In this document: positions 54,078-64,000 of the stretch, piece after piece | How the letters are laid out: each line of letters begins with the position of its first letter | How positions within the stretch are numbered: position 1 is the stretch's first letter | DNA from: Phytophthora quininea | Lineage: Eukaryota > Oomycota > Peronosporomycetes > Peronosporales > Peronosporaceae | Direction of reading: 5' to 3' | Assembly: GCA_011947345.1 (NCBI GenBank) | Contig: JAAVTG010000565.1 | Coordinates: forward strand, 248,001-312,000 | Length of the DNA stretch: 64,000 bases | The notes under the pieces: model-generated | Databases searched by the model: none | What the model saw: the letters and a program-made list of their open reading frames with translations, nothing else | What the model was told of the DNA's origin: nothing | Program-made: the position numbers and the translations under genes

Positions 54078-54240
54078 TATCCAATCAGGACGAATCACTG
54101 CGGTGCTAGTTGATCAATACGCGAACGTTGAGTTGAGCGCTCGCACTGTGCGATGCGAACACTGCAAGTGTGCGTCGGCTGTATAAGATGGAGTACGTCG
54201 ATGCCAAGGGTAACATTTATTTGTTCCTGTACAGCCGAAC

Positions 54241-57228
54241 TTATCTAGTAGATAGATAGTTGTCTAACGTGTTCGACTGGTTTTGGGACAGCTTCAGGCA
54301 GCGCGGGTTTTCCTTCGGGTCCCCGCATTTAACGTGTTTCACGCGACAGTCTTGGCAGGAAGTCGCCTTACGCTTCCTTGTAGTCGGAGCTTGAGCTACA
54401 GCAGCTCGAGTTGGCGGAGTTGAAGCTGTTGTTGCTGGATCTGATAAAGGTGCGTCGTTGGAAGCTGTTGACCTGCGCGAGTTGAACTGATACCGCTCGC
54501 CCTTCCGTATTCTCATGCGCAGCTGGTTGTTTGTCATTGCAGTGCCCGGATAAAATTGCCGGAATATTTGCATGAGGTGAGCCGCTTTTCCATGAATGTT
54601 TTTGTATCTCTCAGCCTCTTCTACTAAGATGTCCATGTGCTCCTTGGAGATCTTTACCGGTGATGTAGGATGAACGAGCTCGTATTGTGGCTGCGTCGTA
54701 ACATGAATTGTCGATTCGTGTGATGAAGCACTGTGTGGAGGTGAACAGCATTCTTCTCCCTCCATTAAACGCTCTCTAAGTGTGTTCAATACGCCAGTCC
54801 CAACCTCTTTCTCAGCGGAAACAACGATGCGCTCATTCCCAGCTTCAATACACTGTGGCTGCTCGCTTCTAACAATTTTGAGCTTGATCTTGCAGGATTC
54901 AGTGGTCGTTTTTTCTTCATTGTTCCCCATCGATTCATCAAAGCTGATCTAGTGAACGAACGGATACCATTGCAAACGCAGCTTGCAAAGTCATAAACTT
55001 GGCAAAACGCTATTCGCTTCTGGCCAATGCAATTCGTTGCACGAAGCACATCGAACATGTCTCGTTGTAGCGCCTTCTCCCGATCGGTGGGATTACGAGC
55101 TACTTCTTGTTGTGATGGTTGGAAATGGAACAGTTTCTTTGATGTTGTAGCCGATTGTTTGCCAACCTCTTTCTGAATCAACTTTAGTTTTGCTTGAACG
55201 GTTCTGTAACTACGACGACGTAGCTTTAGATGAGCATTCTTGTTAGAATCGACAACAAGATTGAACATGATTGTTGTGACTAGCACACTGTCACCCCAGA
55301 CTCGCGCACACTCGCTCTGTTCTCGCAGAACTTGACGCAAAAGTTCGTGCTCTTCTAACGAAAAACCCGCAGCTCCCTCACAGCTATCGCCATCCATCTG
55401 AAGGCAGTGCATGAAGTCGTCAGACTCTACTAATCCCGACTGCAATGTCGTGGCATTTTTCAATAGTAGTTCCTTGATCGTTTTCATATGCTGTCTTGAC
55501 TGAGTAAGGTTAGCTTCCAGCGCTTTCTCATCAATTCCAGTACTCTGAAACATTTTCTTCCAGCTACTAAATAAAAATCTCGAGGTGTTGACGATCGATA
55601 CTGCGGGGCGGGGAATTGCAACTCCGAGACCAGTCTAAGCAAAAATCCATGTTCAGTGGTCGACTCTATCTGTCCATCGCCATACAACTTGCATATGGTA
55701 GCAGCTCGACATGCTGCTATCAAGTCGGCGTTGCTAATTGCAGCATTTCTTCCAAAGCGAGCACCAATATCAATATTATGCTGTACAATAAACACGTCCA
55801 GAATTCATAAACCGATCTCTACTCTAACTTCGCGCGTGAGCAGCTTCTTTAGAGCGGAATGAAAACCCTCAAGCTGACTTGTTGAAATCATTCGGACCGC
55901 AGGACCACCACCCTCACGATAAACATTTTCACGGACGTATAAATCCCCGTTCTGGATTTGTTCTACATTGTGCTCAATACAGCCGTCCCATTTTACTGTA
56001 GTACATTCAAGTTCACTACCAGGAATTCTGGAGAGCACTTCACGAACATTAGCTTCCATCTCCGCAGGTGGCCGTAGTTCTCGGTCAACGTCATACAGTG
56101 CGCTGGACAGCTCTTTGCACACACGCTTGCGAAGCGACTTGCACTTCACCTTTTCACTGAATCGCTGAATTACGTGAAAAGGATCCTGTTTAACCACCAC
56201 AGAAGCACCGTACACACTTCCAACGAAGTTACGCACTGCAGAAGCATTATCTGACACCAAGTAGCTCTCTCCATCACTTTGAAACTGCGACTGCACCTCC
56301 GCAAGCAGTTCCATGGTTTCTTCCTTGTTCTCAGAGCTGGTAAGTCGGCGACCAACAATCTGACCGATCTCGTTTTGTAGCAGCAGCAACATTTTCGCAT
56401 CCGCTAGATTATCACGCAGTCCGTGACCCTCCCAGTTTTTCAGACGCTTGCAGAATTTGACGGAGTGGTCGATGCGTATTACCTTTTGACAACACATTGT
56501 TTCATGAGCATCTCGTACAGAGAGCTCTAAAGTTCTGTGTGCTTCATCCAAGCAAACGTGAGTGATCCATGCGAAGTGACCGAGTTCCGCTTCAAATACG
56601 CTTCTGCGGTGGGTGGGATTGGCGCCAAGTAGCTAGGATTAGCGCCATGATTTCGCCTCACTGTGTATGCGAACTTTGCAAGAAGCTCGTAGAATCGATT
56701 ACGACGACGCCGCTCGAGATGATTTAAAGTACTCGCCAAGCCATTTGGTGACATCATGCCTTCGTGCACACGCTGCATTAGTTGCTTCGAGAAGCCCATT
56801 TTCTTACTCAAAACAAACGGCAGATGGATCATCAGATCTGGGTTGTGTGAGATGAACATTGATCCCAGCGTTGAGAAGGTTCTCGCTTTGCATTCCACTC
56901 TATTGCCCATGCACTGATACTTGATATACAATACGTTGTACTTGCAGTCCACGTCTTCCACCGTCCGTTGTTTGCGCTCTTTAATATTTGGATCACATTC
57001 GCAGTCTTTGAAAACACAAGCAGGTTTGTTTAAGCGCCGTCCAACCTCCGGGATCCACACCAACCAAGGCCGAGAAAATATAGCGATAATGTCCGAGTCA
57101 GCACAAGTAGTTTCTGGATACACGAGCTGGGGTGGGAATGCGCGATTGTCCATTGCAAGTTGAATTAATCTCCTCTTTTCGTCAGCCGAAAGCATACCTT
57201 GAGCGGAGTCACACACAGGAACTTTCAT
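54241..57228 (-). pseudogene. DDE transposase, broken into several frames
   Basis: The N-terminal part (from MKVPVCDSAQGMLSADEKRR at 57228) has WLVWIPEVGRRL and CVFKDCECD, resembling the zinc-containing DUF6729 region of large eukaryotic transposases. The catalytic part (56551-55805) shows RIDHSVKF (Asp), YLVSDNASAVRNF (Asp), DPFHVIQRF and TSQLEGFHSALKK (probable Glu). A long C-terminal extension ends in a Cys cluster (CQDCRVKHVKCGDPKENPRC). Frame changes occur near 56540, 55800, 55520 and 54900. The superfamily is not certain; ISL3-like or KDZ-type DDE are the closest fits by motif. Confidence 0.6.
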
Positions 57229-57340
57229 CTTGTCCAAGCGCCTCGACTGGGCGTTTGGATCTGTTTGGCGCCCCGCCAAGCACAAAATAAATTTAGCGGC
57301 GACCGTCGGACCGGAGTTCCGGAGATAGCGGAGGTTCACC

Positions 57341-57374
57341 GGAGATACCGGAGCCTGCCGGCCCCGGTATCTCC
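57341..57374. repeat. Right-end perfect hairpin
   Basis: GGAGATACCGG (57341-57351) and CCGGTATCTCC (57364-57374) are perfect inverted copies with a 12-base loop. A further GGAGATAGCGG lies just before (57321-57331). Confidence 0.85.
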
Positions 57375-57597
57375 AATAAACCCAATAGTTGCTGGTTGGA
57401 GACCGAGCGACTTCTCCCACAAGACGGTGGAGTGTGACAATAGCAAAAGTCACCAAGAAAGGATCCCAAGCGCTCACCACCCAGTCCAGCAGCGGTCATT
57501 CCGCGTTCTGCATTGTCCAGAGCAGAGCAGAACGCCAATACAGCCAGCCTTTGCCACTCAAACCTTCGATTCGTCTGAAAACCCACTGACCAGAGCT

Positions 57598-59342
57598 ATG
57601 CAGTCCGCCAGACCTCGCAAACGAGCCCGTGTGGATCTCGTACACTCGAGCGAGTGGTTCCGACAAACCGTCGCGGACGCTCTGTGGATGCCGGGAAGGC
57701 CGGAGGTCGTGAGGAAGCCCAGAAGACGGCGGAAACGCAGAGCGCGCAGAGTGTTGCCGAAGAAACGGAAGAAGCGCAAGCGCCGGAAGCGGGGCGTGTT
57801 CCCAAACGCCCGTCTCGGTTCATCCGTGAGCGTGTTCCAGCGCACATGAGAGTGATCGAGCCGCTCCTCACGTCTTGGATTGACGTGAATCACTTTGCGG
57901 ACCAGGCACAGGCTTCCAATTGGAGAGCGGTCGCTGTGCGCGCTCCCACCCTTAGGCCTGAGGAGACCTCTTCCGAGAACGACGAGGGGTCGGACGACTC
58001 GGACGACGAAGAAGAGACCGTCAACAGTGCGATCAAGCTTCGGTTGTTCCCGACTTCGGACCAGCGCGCTAAGCTGGATCAGATGTTCGCTGCCAACCGC
58101 GCGATATACAACAAGCTGGTGGCCCGCTCCCGCGAAGACCGACTCGGAATCGTGTCCGATGAAAAGCTGACGCAGACCGAACTCTTGAAGAAGTACCGGC
58201 CGATCGCAATCCTGAAGAGTATGTCCAAGTACTTCCGCAATAACAAACGTGCGAGAGCCCGGCACAAGCAGGTTCACGACGAGGTCCGAGACTCGGCGTT
58301 CCGTGATTTCAAGATAGCGGTGAAGTCGTCGCTGGCGCTGTTCTTCGCCAAGAAGAGGCGGGACGAGAAAACCACGTACCCGGACATGAAGTTCAAGAGC
58401 AAGTTCTCGCTGTCCAACACAATTGAGATCAGGAAACGCTCGGTGAATGTTGTTGTTGAAAAGGACGGCCAAGATTTGACCGGTTCCACACTAAGTTCTT
58501 CGGGATGAAAGCGGGCGACGGCATTGCTTTGCACGAACGACTCCCAGCGCTAGAGAGATCTGTCCGTCTGCGACGTCTGCGAGAAGGAGAGTACTATCTC
58601 ATCGTGCCTCGCCTGCGAGAGTTCGACCCGTCCAAGAGCGAGAGAGTGTGCGCGATTGACCCTGGCGTGCACAAGTTCGCGACCGTGTACGACCCCGACG
58701 GGCGAACGTTCAGGGTGAAGGACGCGCGCTCCGTGTTGAAGAAGACGTTCGAGGCCGTGGACGAGATGAAGTCCATGCTCGCCCAGATGACCAACGCGTG
58801 CAAGGCCAGACGCTCAACTCCACACGACCGAACGAAGACGAGCAGGTCAAGCGAGCATCGATTTCGCTACCGGCTCCGTAGACGGATATGCTTCACGTCT
58901 CGAAAGGCAACGCGAGCCGTGAACGACATGCACCAAAAGCTCTCGAGCTGGCTGGCGATGAACTACAAGCAAGTCCTTCTCCCGTCCTTCCACACGTCGG
59001 AGATGGTGCGACGGTATTTCTTTGGGCAGCAGCAGACGCTACCCCAGAAACCTCCGCCACCGTCCAGAAGAGGAAGATTCGAAGCTCTACGGCGAGGGCT
59101 ATGCTGGCGCAGGCTCACTATCGCTTCAAGATGCTACTGAAGTACAAGTTGGAGCGCGCGGGCGGACGGCTGATCGAGTGCGAGGAGGAGTACACGTCGA
59201 AGACCTGCTCAGGCTGCGGAACGATAAAAACAACCTCGGCGGCAGCGAGGTCTTTCGGTGCGGCAGCTGTCTGGCAGTATACGACCGAGACGTGAACGCA
59301 GCGCGCAACATCTTCCACAAGAACATGGGGTTGCTCTTGTAG
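57598..59342 (+). pseudogene. Fanzor (eukaryotic TnpB-like RNA-guided nuclease), frame-broken
   Basis: Fanzors are eukaryotic relatives of IS605/IS607 TnpB that cut DNA guided by an RNA from the element's end. The start is 57598 (MQSARPRKRARVDLV). An acidic low-complexity region (about residue 130) is followed by the TnpB-like N-terminal IKLRLFPTSDQRAKLDQMF, AANRAIYNKLV and a helical recognition region. The RuvC nuclease has first Asp in VCAIDPGVHKFATV, then LPSFHTSEMVRR and ARAMLAQAHYRFKMLLKYK. A Glu in EEEYTSKTCSGCG may be the relocated catalytic Glu described for Fanzors. The zinc ribbon is C-x-x-C (CSGC) and C-x-x-C (CGSC), and the final Asp is in YDRDVNAARNIF. About 580 residues in all, split by single-base shifts near 57700, 58480, 59085 and at the A run 59226-59230. 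It lies next to the DDE element and directly before 2OG-H. Confidence 0.88.
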
Positions 59343-59409
59343 AGCGCTCTCATGCACTACCGGCGAAGCCTTCGTCGCGGAGTCCTGTCCATCAGCGGTT
59401 TTACTTCTG

Positions 59410-59428
59410 GTGGGCGCTACAGGCCCAC
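59410..59428 (+). ncRNA. Hairpin at Fanzor 3' end, candidate guide-RNA end
   Basis: GTGGGC GCTACAG GCCCAC forms a perfect 6-bp stem with a 7-base loop 68 bp after the Fanzor stop codon. TnpB and Fanzor guide RNAs start near the 3' end of the ORF and extend past the element's right end, so this is where the scaffold would be expected. Placement is by analogy only; no transcript evidence. Confidence 0.3.
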
Positions 59429-59459
59429 GAGTGCCCAACCTGTCAACTTGTAGTAAAGT

Positions 59460-61634
59460 TGGCAAAACGAGGTATCTCCCAAGGCGATCAAGAAGACAGA
59501 GGTGGTAGGAATACGTGGAGACTGCCATCAGATGTCGTGAAGTTCACGAATCCGATGTGGGACGAGAAGCTGGAGAAGCTCTGTTCGACGGTGGGAGACC
59601 GACTGGGTTTTAAGAGAATGAAGCTGCTACTTGAGCTGCAAGAGTTGGTGATTTATGGAGAAGGGGCTCAGATCGATAAGCACCAAGAAGAGAAGAAGGA
59701 CGGAGTGGTGGCAGTGTTAACAATTCAGCTGGCGTCAGAGCATTCAGGCGGAGCTTTGGTCGTCTATTGCGGTCGGGAGATGGCGTTCCGCCACGACTTC
59801 GGAGTGGGTGAAGGGTTGTCGCCCTACCTGCCGTTCTACGCGGTGCAGTTCGCGGATGCGTTATATTCGAGGGAAGTAGTGAAGAGTGAGTAACAGTTGG
59901 TTTTGAGGTATTCGCTGTCACTTCCTGCTGACATGCGTCACTTGAAGGATGCGAAAGGTGAGAGACCGTTGAGCACTGCTGGCGGACGCGTTTAAGGACA
60001 TAGAACCGGGCGATGAATGTTTCGCATTGCTGCTGTCCAACAAATACCTAGAGAAGAGATTCTTGAGCGAGGGGCCGACGCTTTGTGTGGGGAAGATAAA
60101 ACGAGGTATCGAGCTTTGCTAGAAGCGAGCAGTTTAGTTCCGGAAGAGAAAGCTTTCAGGTTCTACATCGCACAGCTATCTCGGACAATCGAAAGCTACG
60201 ACAATTTTGGTTCACACCGACACCCAGAGCGCGCATTGGCAGGAATACGATCGTAAAGACTCGGTGGCGTGGTACTCTGTGAGTGGCAAAATGTACGGAA
60301 ATCCAGTCACCTCTATGTATTTCTCGGATATTGAAAGGGACGCTCTGGAGCCAACGCTGAAGCCCACATTCTTGAACCCAGCAAGATTAAAGCTGTCGGA
60401 ACTGTGGAATTCGGTCTGCGGCGAACCATACGACGGTGACACGGAAAGGAGGATGAAGAGAACTAGCGTTAGGTACGCCGTCTTTGCGTGGCCGTCGTCG
60501 AAGGATATTGAATATGCTCTAGATATTGCCAACGTCAATGCTGCAGTTGCAGTTCTCGAAGCGAGGGATTCTGTCGATGCGAACGCTCTGTGGTCGTTCA
60601 TGGAGAAAGCGAGCCTCGATGAGAAATTGAACAGCCGGTGCGGGCGAGTTGAAAAGCCTGACAAAATCGGGTTTTGCCGCTCGCTCGTGGCTTTAATTGT
60701 CAAGTCCGATGAGGTGACGCTGGTGGATTTCTTTTTCAATAAGTTTTTCGACTGTTTGACAGAAAAATCGAATTTGCCGGCAGTATCGTGCTGCTGCTGG
60801 AAACATTTGCTTAGGCTGATATCGAAGACACGATTCTGAAAGTGCTTACCATTCCAGTTGATGCTGACGAATTCTACGGCTACTACTCCAAAGATGAGTT
60901 TTTAGAGTTAACTTTGCGCGTACTAAAGGGGAGTGGCCAAGGCCAGGCTCGCGAGGCGTTGCTAAAGGCAACACTAGCCAAGACAAAAGAAATACCGCCG
61001 GACAGAGTGATGTTATCCCAATATGCCGATCTACTGTGGAAAAAGTCATCGACTGTGGCGATCTCAGCATTCTGAAGGGGTTGTCGATCACTTTGAGAAG
61101 TTGGACGCAAGTGATTTACGTTCTGTCATTGATAAGGTGACGAAACTTTCTTCTAAACTAGAGACAACAGATCAAAGGTTTACTTTACTTGCTGGGTTAG
61201 CTGAGTGTCGAGTCGAATGGCTGATCGAGCAGCTCGCTCTGCTGGACAAGCCCTTCTCCTGGGTAATGCACGAGGCTGAATTTCCCGACAACGGGCGTGT
61301 TGGGGCGTTTCTCCGTGGCCCCGAACAAACGATGACGACGACAGGACTGGTGTTCTTTCGGGATATCAAGCATGCCCGACGCTGGACAGGCCACTCGCAG
61401 ACAAATGCGTCGTTTACGATGGTAGCAGAAGGGAAAGGCCGAGCCGCGTTTGTCACCATCACCAAGACGCGTGACCACTTCGAAGAACAGCAAAAGCGCG
61501 TAGTAGAACTGAAAGCTGAAAAGGAGGAATTGACAGAACGCTTCAAACTCCCTGACGGTAACAAGACTTCTACGACGGGTAAGAAGCGTCCTCGTGAGGA
61601 AGTTGAAGGCGATGAAGATGCCGAGATGGAGTAG
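59460..61634 (+). pseudogene. 2OG-oxygenase-like gene H, 5' truncated and ligand-altered
   Basis: It begins abruptly within the pre-core region (KLAKRGISQGDQEDRGGRNTWRLPSDVVKFTNPMW), immediately after the Fanzor 3' region; the acidic leader and start are absent. In the core, H-x-D is replaced by H-Q-E (DKHQEEKKDG), the distal His is Tyr (ADALYSRE) and a stop falls at the usual Arg position near 59891. The linker (YSLSLPADMRHLKD), helical region (60280-60840, 60842-61075, 61023 on) and C-terminal domain (HEAEFPDNGRVGAFLRGPEQ ... FVTITKTRDHFEEQQKRVVELKAEK) run through several frames. The tail is a charged coiled-coil ending in KKRPREEVEGDEDAEME. It is a diverged lineage with F rather than a copy of A/B/C. 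Confidence 0.72.
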
Positions 61635-61667
61635 ACGGTTGGTAGTTACGGTAAGTGCAATCCAGAA

Positions 61668-62756
61668 CTATGTCATCGCCAGTTGTTGGTCAATGCATCT
61701 TTTCGCAGTGTTCCCGTAGCACACAGAGCTCTCTTGCAGCTCTCGTTCCGGGTCATTGGAGATATTGATCTCCGTGCGATGAATCTTCAGCCAGGTGTGT
61801 CTAGTAACGGCGACTTGAGGCCCCTTTCTGGCTGGCTCTGGTCGGTCAAGGGAGCGCACCATCACAATGGACGTGGTGTCTCGGCGAACGCGTTCCCCAG
61901 TATGGTACGGATAGAGCTCATCATGGTCTACAAAATCTGCGGTCATGACGCCGTAACCTCTACCGTTATCGTCTTCTTCCGCCACGAATTTGGAGAAGAG
62001 CACCGTATTAGACTCGATCGTGGCCCCTGACGAGGTCAATGACGCTAACCGGATCTGCGAGAACTCTTCGTTGTCAAAGTCCGTGTCTTCACGGATCGTA
62101 ATGCTCCCAAACATCTCGGACAGGATCATCTCGGCATTCAGTACCGACCCGATGATCGCATCAAAGACTGCCTTAGCACTGGGACCGTGGACAGGGACCA
62201 CCTCGAAGCGCAGAATGCAGTAGTCGTCTCCAGGATGTTCGAAGCGTTCCTCTTGGCAGTATGTGGACCTGGGGTCGAGTCCACTGCTTCTTGCAACCAG
62301 GTACTGCTCTGCAGCTTTGAGCTGTCGCTGTTTCATTCCCATCAGCGTTTGCTGTCGCTCCGTCCAGTCTTTCCCTAGGCAAATCACGGTCTGTGCTGGA
62401 TGCAGGGCGTTCAAACTGCGTTGCTACAGGCACGAAGTTCGTTAGCTGTCTCTGTGGTGTTGACAGCGCTGTCAGCATCAGTTTCCTCACCGCATGTCCA
62501 TTGAGTTGGGCCTGGCTACTGGCAATCGCCACGTGTTGCTTCTGAACCAGTTCCTGGAGTACTGCGTTGACTGCTTCCGTGCGAGCATTGGACTTGGCTA
62601 CCTCCCCTGCTCCAGCAGCAGTTGAAACTTGAGCTTGTCTAACTGCTTCTGCATCTGCTGGACCTTGTCCGTCAGCGCTCGCTTGCGCTCTTTGCGGAGC
62701 TCGTATGCAGTCTTCCTCTTCTTGGGCTGCATCGTGGCCACGACCGACTGCTTCAT
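61668..62756 (-). CDS. bZIP-like N-terminus plus START-like domain protein, copy 1
   Basis: Exon 1 62756-62491, intron 62490-62424 (67 bp, GTGAGG...CCTGTAG, branch AGCTAACGA), exon 2 62423-61668. The N-terminus is a basic region and short leucine-type coil (MKQSVVATMQPKKRKTAYELRKERKRALTDKVQQMQKQLDKLK), typical of oomycete bZIP-like proteins. The C-terminal about 240 residues have the alternating pattern of a START-like lipid-binding fold (DDYCILRFEVVPVHGPSAKAVFDAI ... MFGSITIREDTDF ... RRDTTSIVMVRSLDRPE). This combination is known in Phytophthora as the mating-specific M96-like family; the name is given tentatively. One frame break: CCCC at 62604-62607 (GGGG in gene sense) should be five to join LLLEQG to EVAKSNARTEA. 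Tandem with the next gene. Confidence 0.75.
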
Positions 62757-62770
62757 GACTGTCTCTTTCC

Positions 62771-62785
62771 TATTGTGAAGTGAGC
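62771..62785 (-). promoter_or_regulatory. Oomycete initiator of the START-like gene
   Basis: GCTCACTTCACAATA closely matches the oomycete initiator consensus GCTCATTYYNCAWTTT and ends 14 bp before the ATG at 62756. Confidence 0.75.
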
Positions 62786-62897
62786 CCTAGAGGTTCTAGG
62801 CGCAGATTACGAAACGCACTTCCGGCTATGCGTCATGGATCAAATCCAGAAGAAACCTATCAAGAATGGTGGTTTATAAAGCACAAGCTACTAGCGA

Positions 62898-64000
62898 TTA
62901 GTGTCCTGGCACTCTCCAGATGCCAGTCTTGCCGAGACGCTGCTGGATGCACTTCTTCATGGTGTCTCCGAACGAGACGGTGCTCTCCTCGATCTCTTGC
63001 AGGGCGTCAGACGACAAATTCAAGTCGCTGTGGTGGATCTTAGTGCTAGTCCAACGCGACCCCATCACCACCCGCTGCTTGTCGTCCGAGTTCTTGTCGG
63101 TGCTGTCGACGTAGGAGCGGATCATGCAGACGGTGGTGGTGTCTCGACGCACTCGCTCCTGCGGTTGGTACGGGTAAAGTTCATCCGAGTCGACAAAGTC
63201 GGCGACGACGATCCGTAGCTCTCGTCCTTGTCGTTATGCGCCTCGACGAACTCAGCGAACATGACGGTATTGGACTCGACCATCGTACCCTGCGAGGTCG
63301 ACGTCACGAGGCGCATCTGAGAGATCTCTCGCTCGTCCACTTCGTTGTTTTCGCGGATGGTGAGACTGCCGAACATCTCGGAGATGACGATCTCTGCGTT
63401 CTGGGCCACGTCGATGAAGGCGTCGAAGACGTCTCGAGCGCTGGCCTCCATCACCGGTCCGTTTTCAAAGATGGTGAGGCAGAAGTCTTCGCCCGGAGTG
63501 CTGTTCTTCTCCTCTTGGTTGTAGGAACACTTGGGGTTCAGTCCTCGACCTCGAGCCATGATGAACTCCTTCGCTTCACGTAGTTTTCTTTCCTTGAGCG
63601 ACACCAGCAATTTGTGGCGTTCTTGTCGGTCTTTTGGCAGTCGGATGATGGTGTGCGCTGGCTGCAGCGCTTGCACGTTTTGTTGCTGTGCGTGGAGACA
63701 ACACGAGAGTCAGCGACCAAGAAGGCAACACGTTTGTATCGACCGAAAGACATTTTCGCACCGTGTGTCTCGCGAGCAGGGCTTGCAGGTCAGCAAGCCC
63801 GATGTGTTGCTTCTGGATGAACTCTTGCAGCACGGTGTTGGCGGCGGCGACGCGTGCGTTGGACGTGGCCGCTTTGCCGTCCTGCACCAGGACGCGGTAC
63901 TTGAGATCGTCCAGCTGCTTCTGCATCGTCTCGACCTGCGACGTCAGCGCCACTTTCTCCTCCCGGCGCATGTCGTACGTGGTCTTGCGCTTCTTGGGGT
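62898..64000 (-). CDS. bZIP-like plus START-like protein, copy 2, cut by window end
   Basis: Tandem partner of the previous gene. Exon 1 (63762 to beyond 64000) encodes PKKRKTTYDMRREEKVALTSQ and QVETMQKQLDDLKYRV, with the true start outside the window. The intron 63761-63686 (76 bp) has an unusual donor GTGCGA and acceptor CGCACAG. Exon 2 (63685-62898) starts QQNVQALQPAHTIIRLP and runs through MEASARDVFDAFIDVAQNAEIVISEMFGSLTIREN and, after a frame break near 63215 (DESYG, one base missing), RRDTTTVCMIRSY to the stop at 62898. The intron position and phase are the same as in copy 1. The two proteins are clear paralogues, about half identical by eye. Confidence 0.78.

Larger units (their letters stand above)
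53970..57388 (-). mobile_element. DDE transposon with DUF6729-like transposase and terminal hairpins
   Basis: About 3.4 kb. The outer ends 53970-53996 and 57362-57388 are imperfect inverted repeats (TAGTTGGTTTG.. against CTATTGGGTTTA.., sharing AGATACYGGGG). Each end also folds on itself into a hairpin with the same GATACCGGGG core. The interior codes leftwards for one broken transposase. No convincing target duplication is visible, so the exact ends remain uncertain. It lies between 2OG-G and the Fanzor gene. Confidence 0.6.

Noticed and set aside
57558..58472. 304-codon minus ORF opposite the Fanzor
   Set aside because: Shadow of a GC-rich gene; the plus strand carries the TnpB motifs.
1..64000. 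CRISPR array or bacterial operon
   Set aside because: No regularly spaced repeats, and introns and eukaryotic transposons throughout; the TnpB-like gene is the eukaryotic Fanzor form, so bacterial contamination is unlikely.

Overview
The window looks like an oomycete nuclear genome, most likely Phytophthora or a close relative. The reasons are: small GT-AG introns of about 58-76 bp; oomycete-type initiator motifs just upstream of start codons (for example GCTCACTTCACAAT at 62771-62785 on the minus strand); oomycete-typical Mutator-like, copia and Fanzor elements; and lineage-specific gene families. It is an accessory, transposon-battered region with a few ordinary genes.

Layout. 0-4 kb: a 2-oxoglutarate/Fe(II) oxygenase-like gene (2OG-A) split by a probable solo LTR. 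3.7-6.9 kb: a deleted and a fuller copy of a major-facilitator transporter, divergently placed. 7-9.6 kb: a small unknown gene, then an intact amidohydrolase (ACMSD-like). 9.7-20 kb: 2OG-B and 2OG-C, the latter split by a young copia element. 20-30 kb: serine carboxypeptidases (SCP) 1-4, with a multi-exon UFM1 gene, a sideroflexin gene and a small membrane protein carrying the SCP-type N-terminus. 30-39 kb: a decayed Mutator-like element (MULE-1) next to the start codon of SCP5, then SCP6 and SCP7. 39.5-43 kb: 2OG-D and 2OG-E. 43-48.6 kb: SCP8, split by an apparently complete MULE (MULE-2), and SCP9. 48.7-54 kb: 2OG-F and 2OG-G. 54-57.4 kb: a DDE transposon with terminal hairpins. 57.6-59.4 kb: a Fanzor (eukaryotic TnpB-like RNA-guided nuclease) abutting truncated 2OG-H. 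61.7-64 kb: two tandem bZIP/START-like genes.

How it fits together. Two interleaved families dominate: nine S10 serine carboxypeptidases built as type II membrane proteins with a short E-x-T-P-L-L-like cytoplasmic tag, and eight 2OG-oxygenase-like loci. Both have spread by inverted duplication and probable gene conversion, and at least four are interrupted or truncated by mobile elements whose target duplications can often be read. The oxygenase copies range from complete metal-ligand sets to copies with the ligands or the whole domain gone.

Important caution. A striking fraction of the reading-frame breaks are one-base losses in short homopolymers (usually five G or C read as four) or loss of one dinucleotide unit, including in conserved genes (UFM1, sideroflexin). 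Many apparent pseudogenes here may therefore be consensus errors rather than biology.
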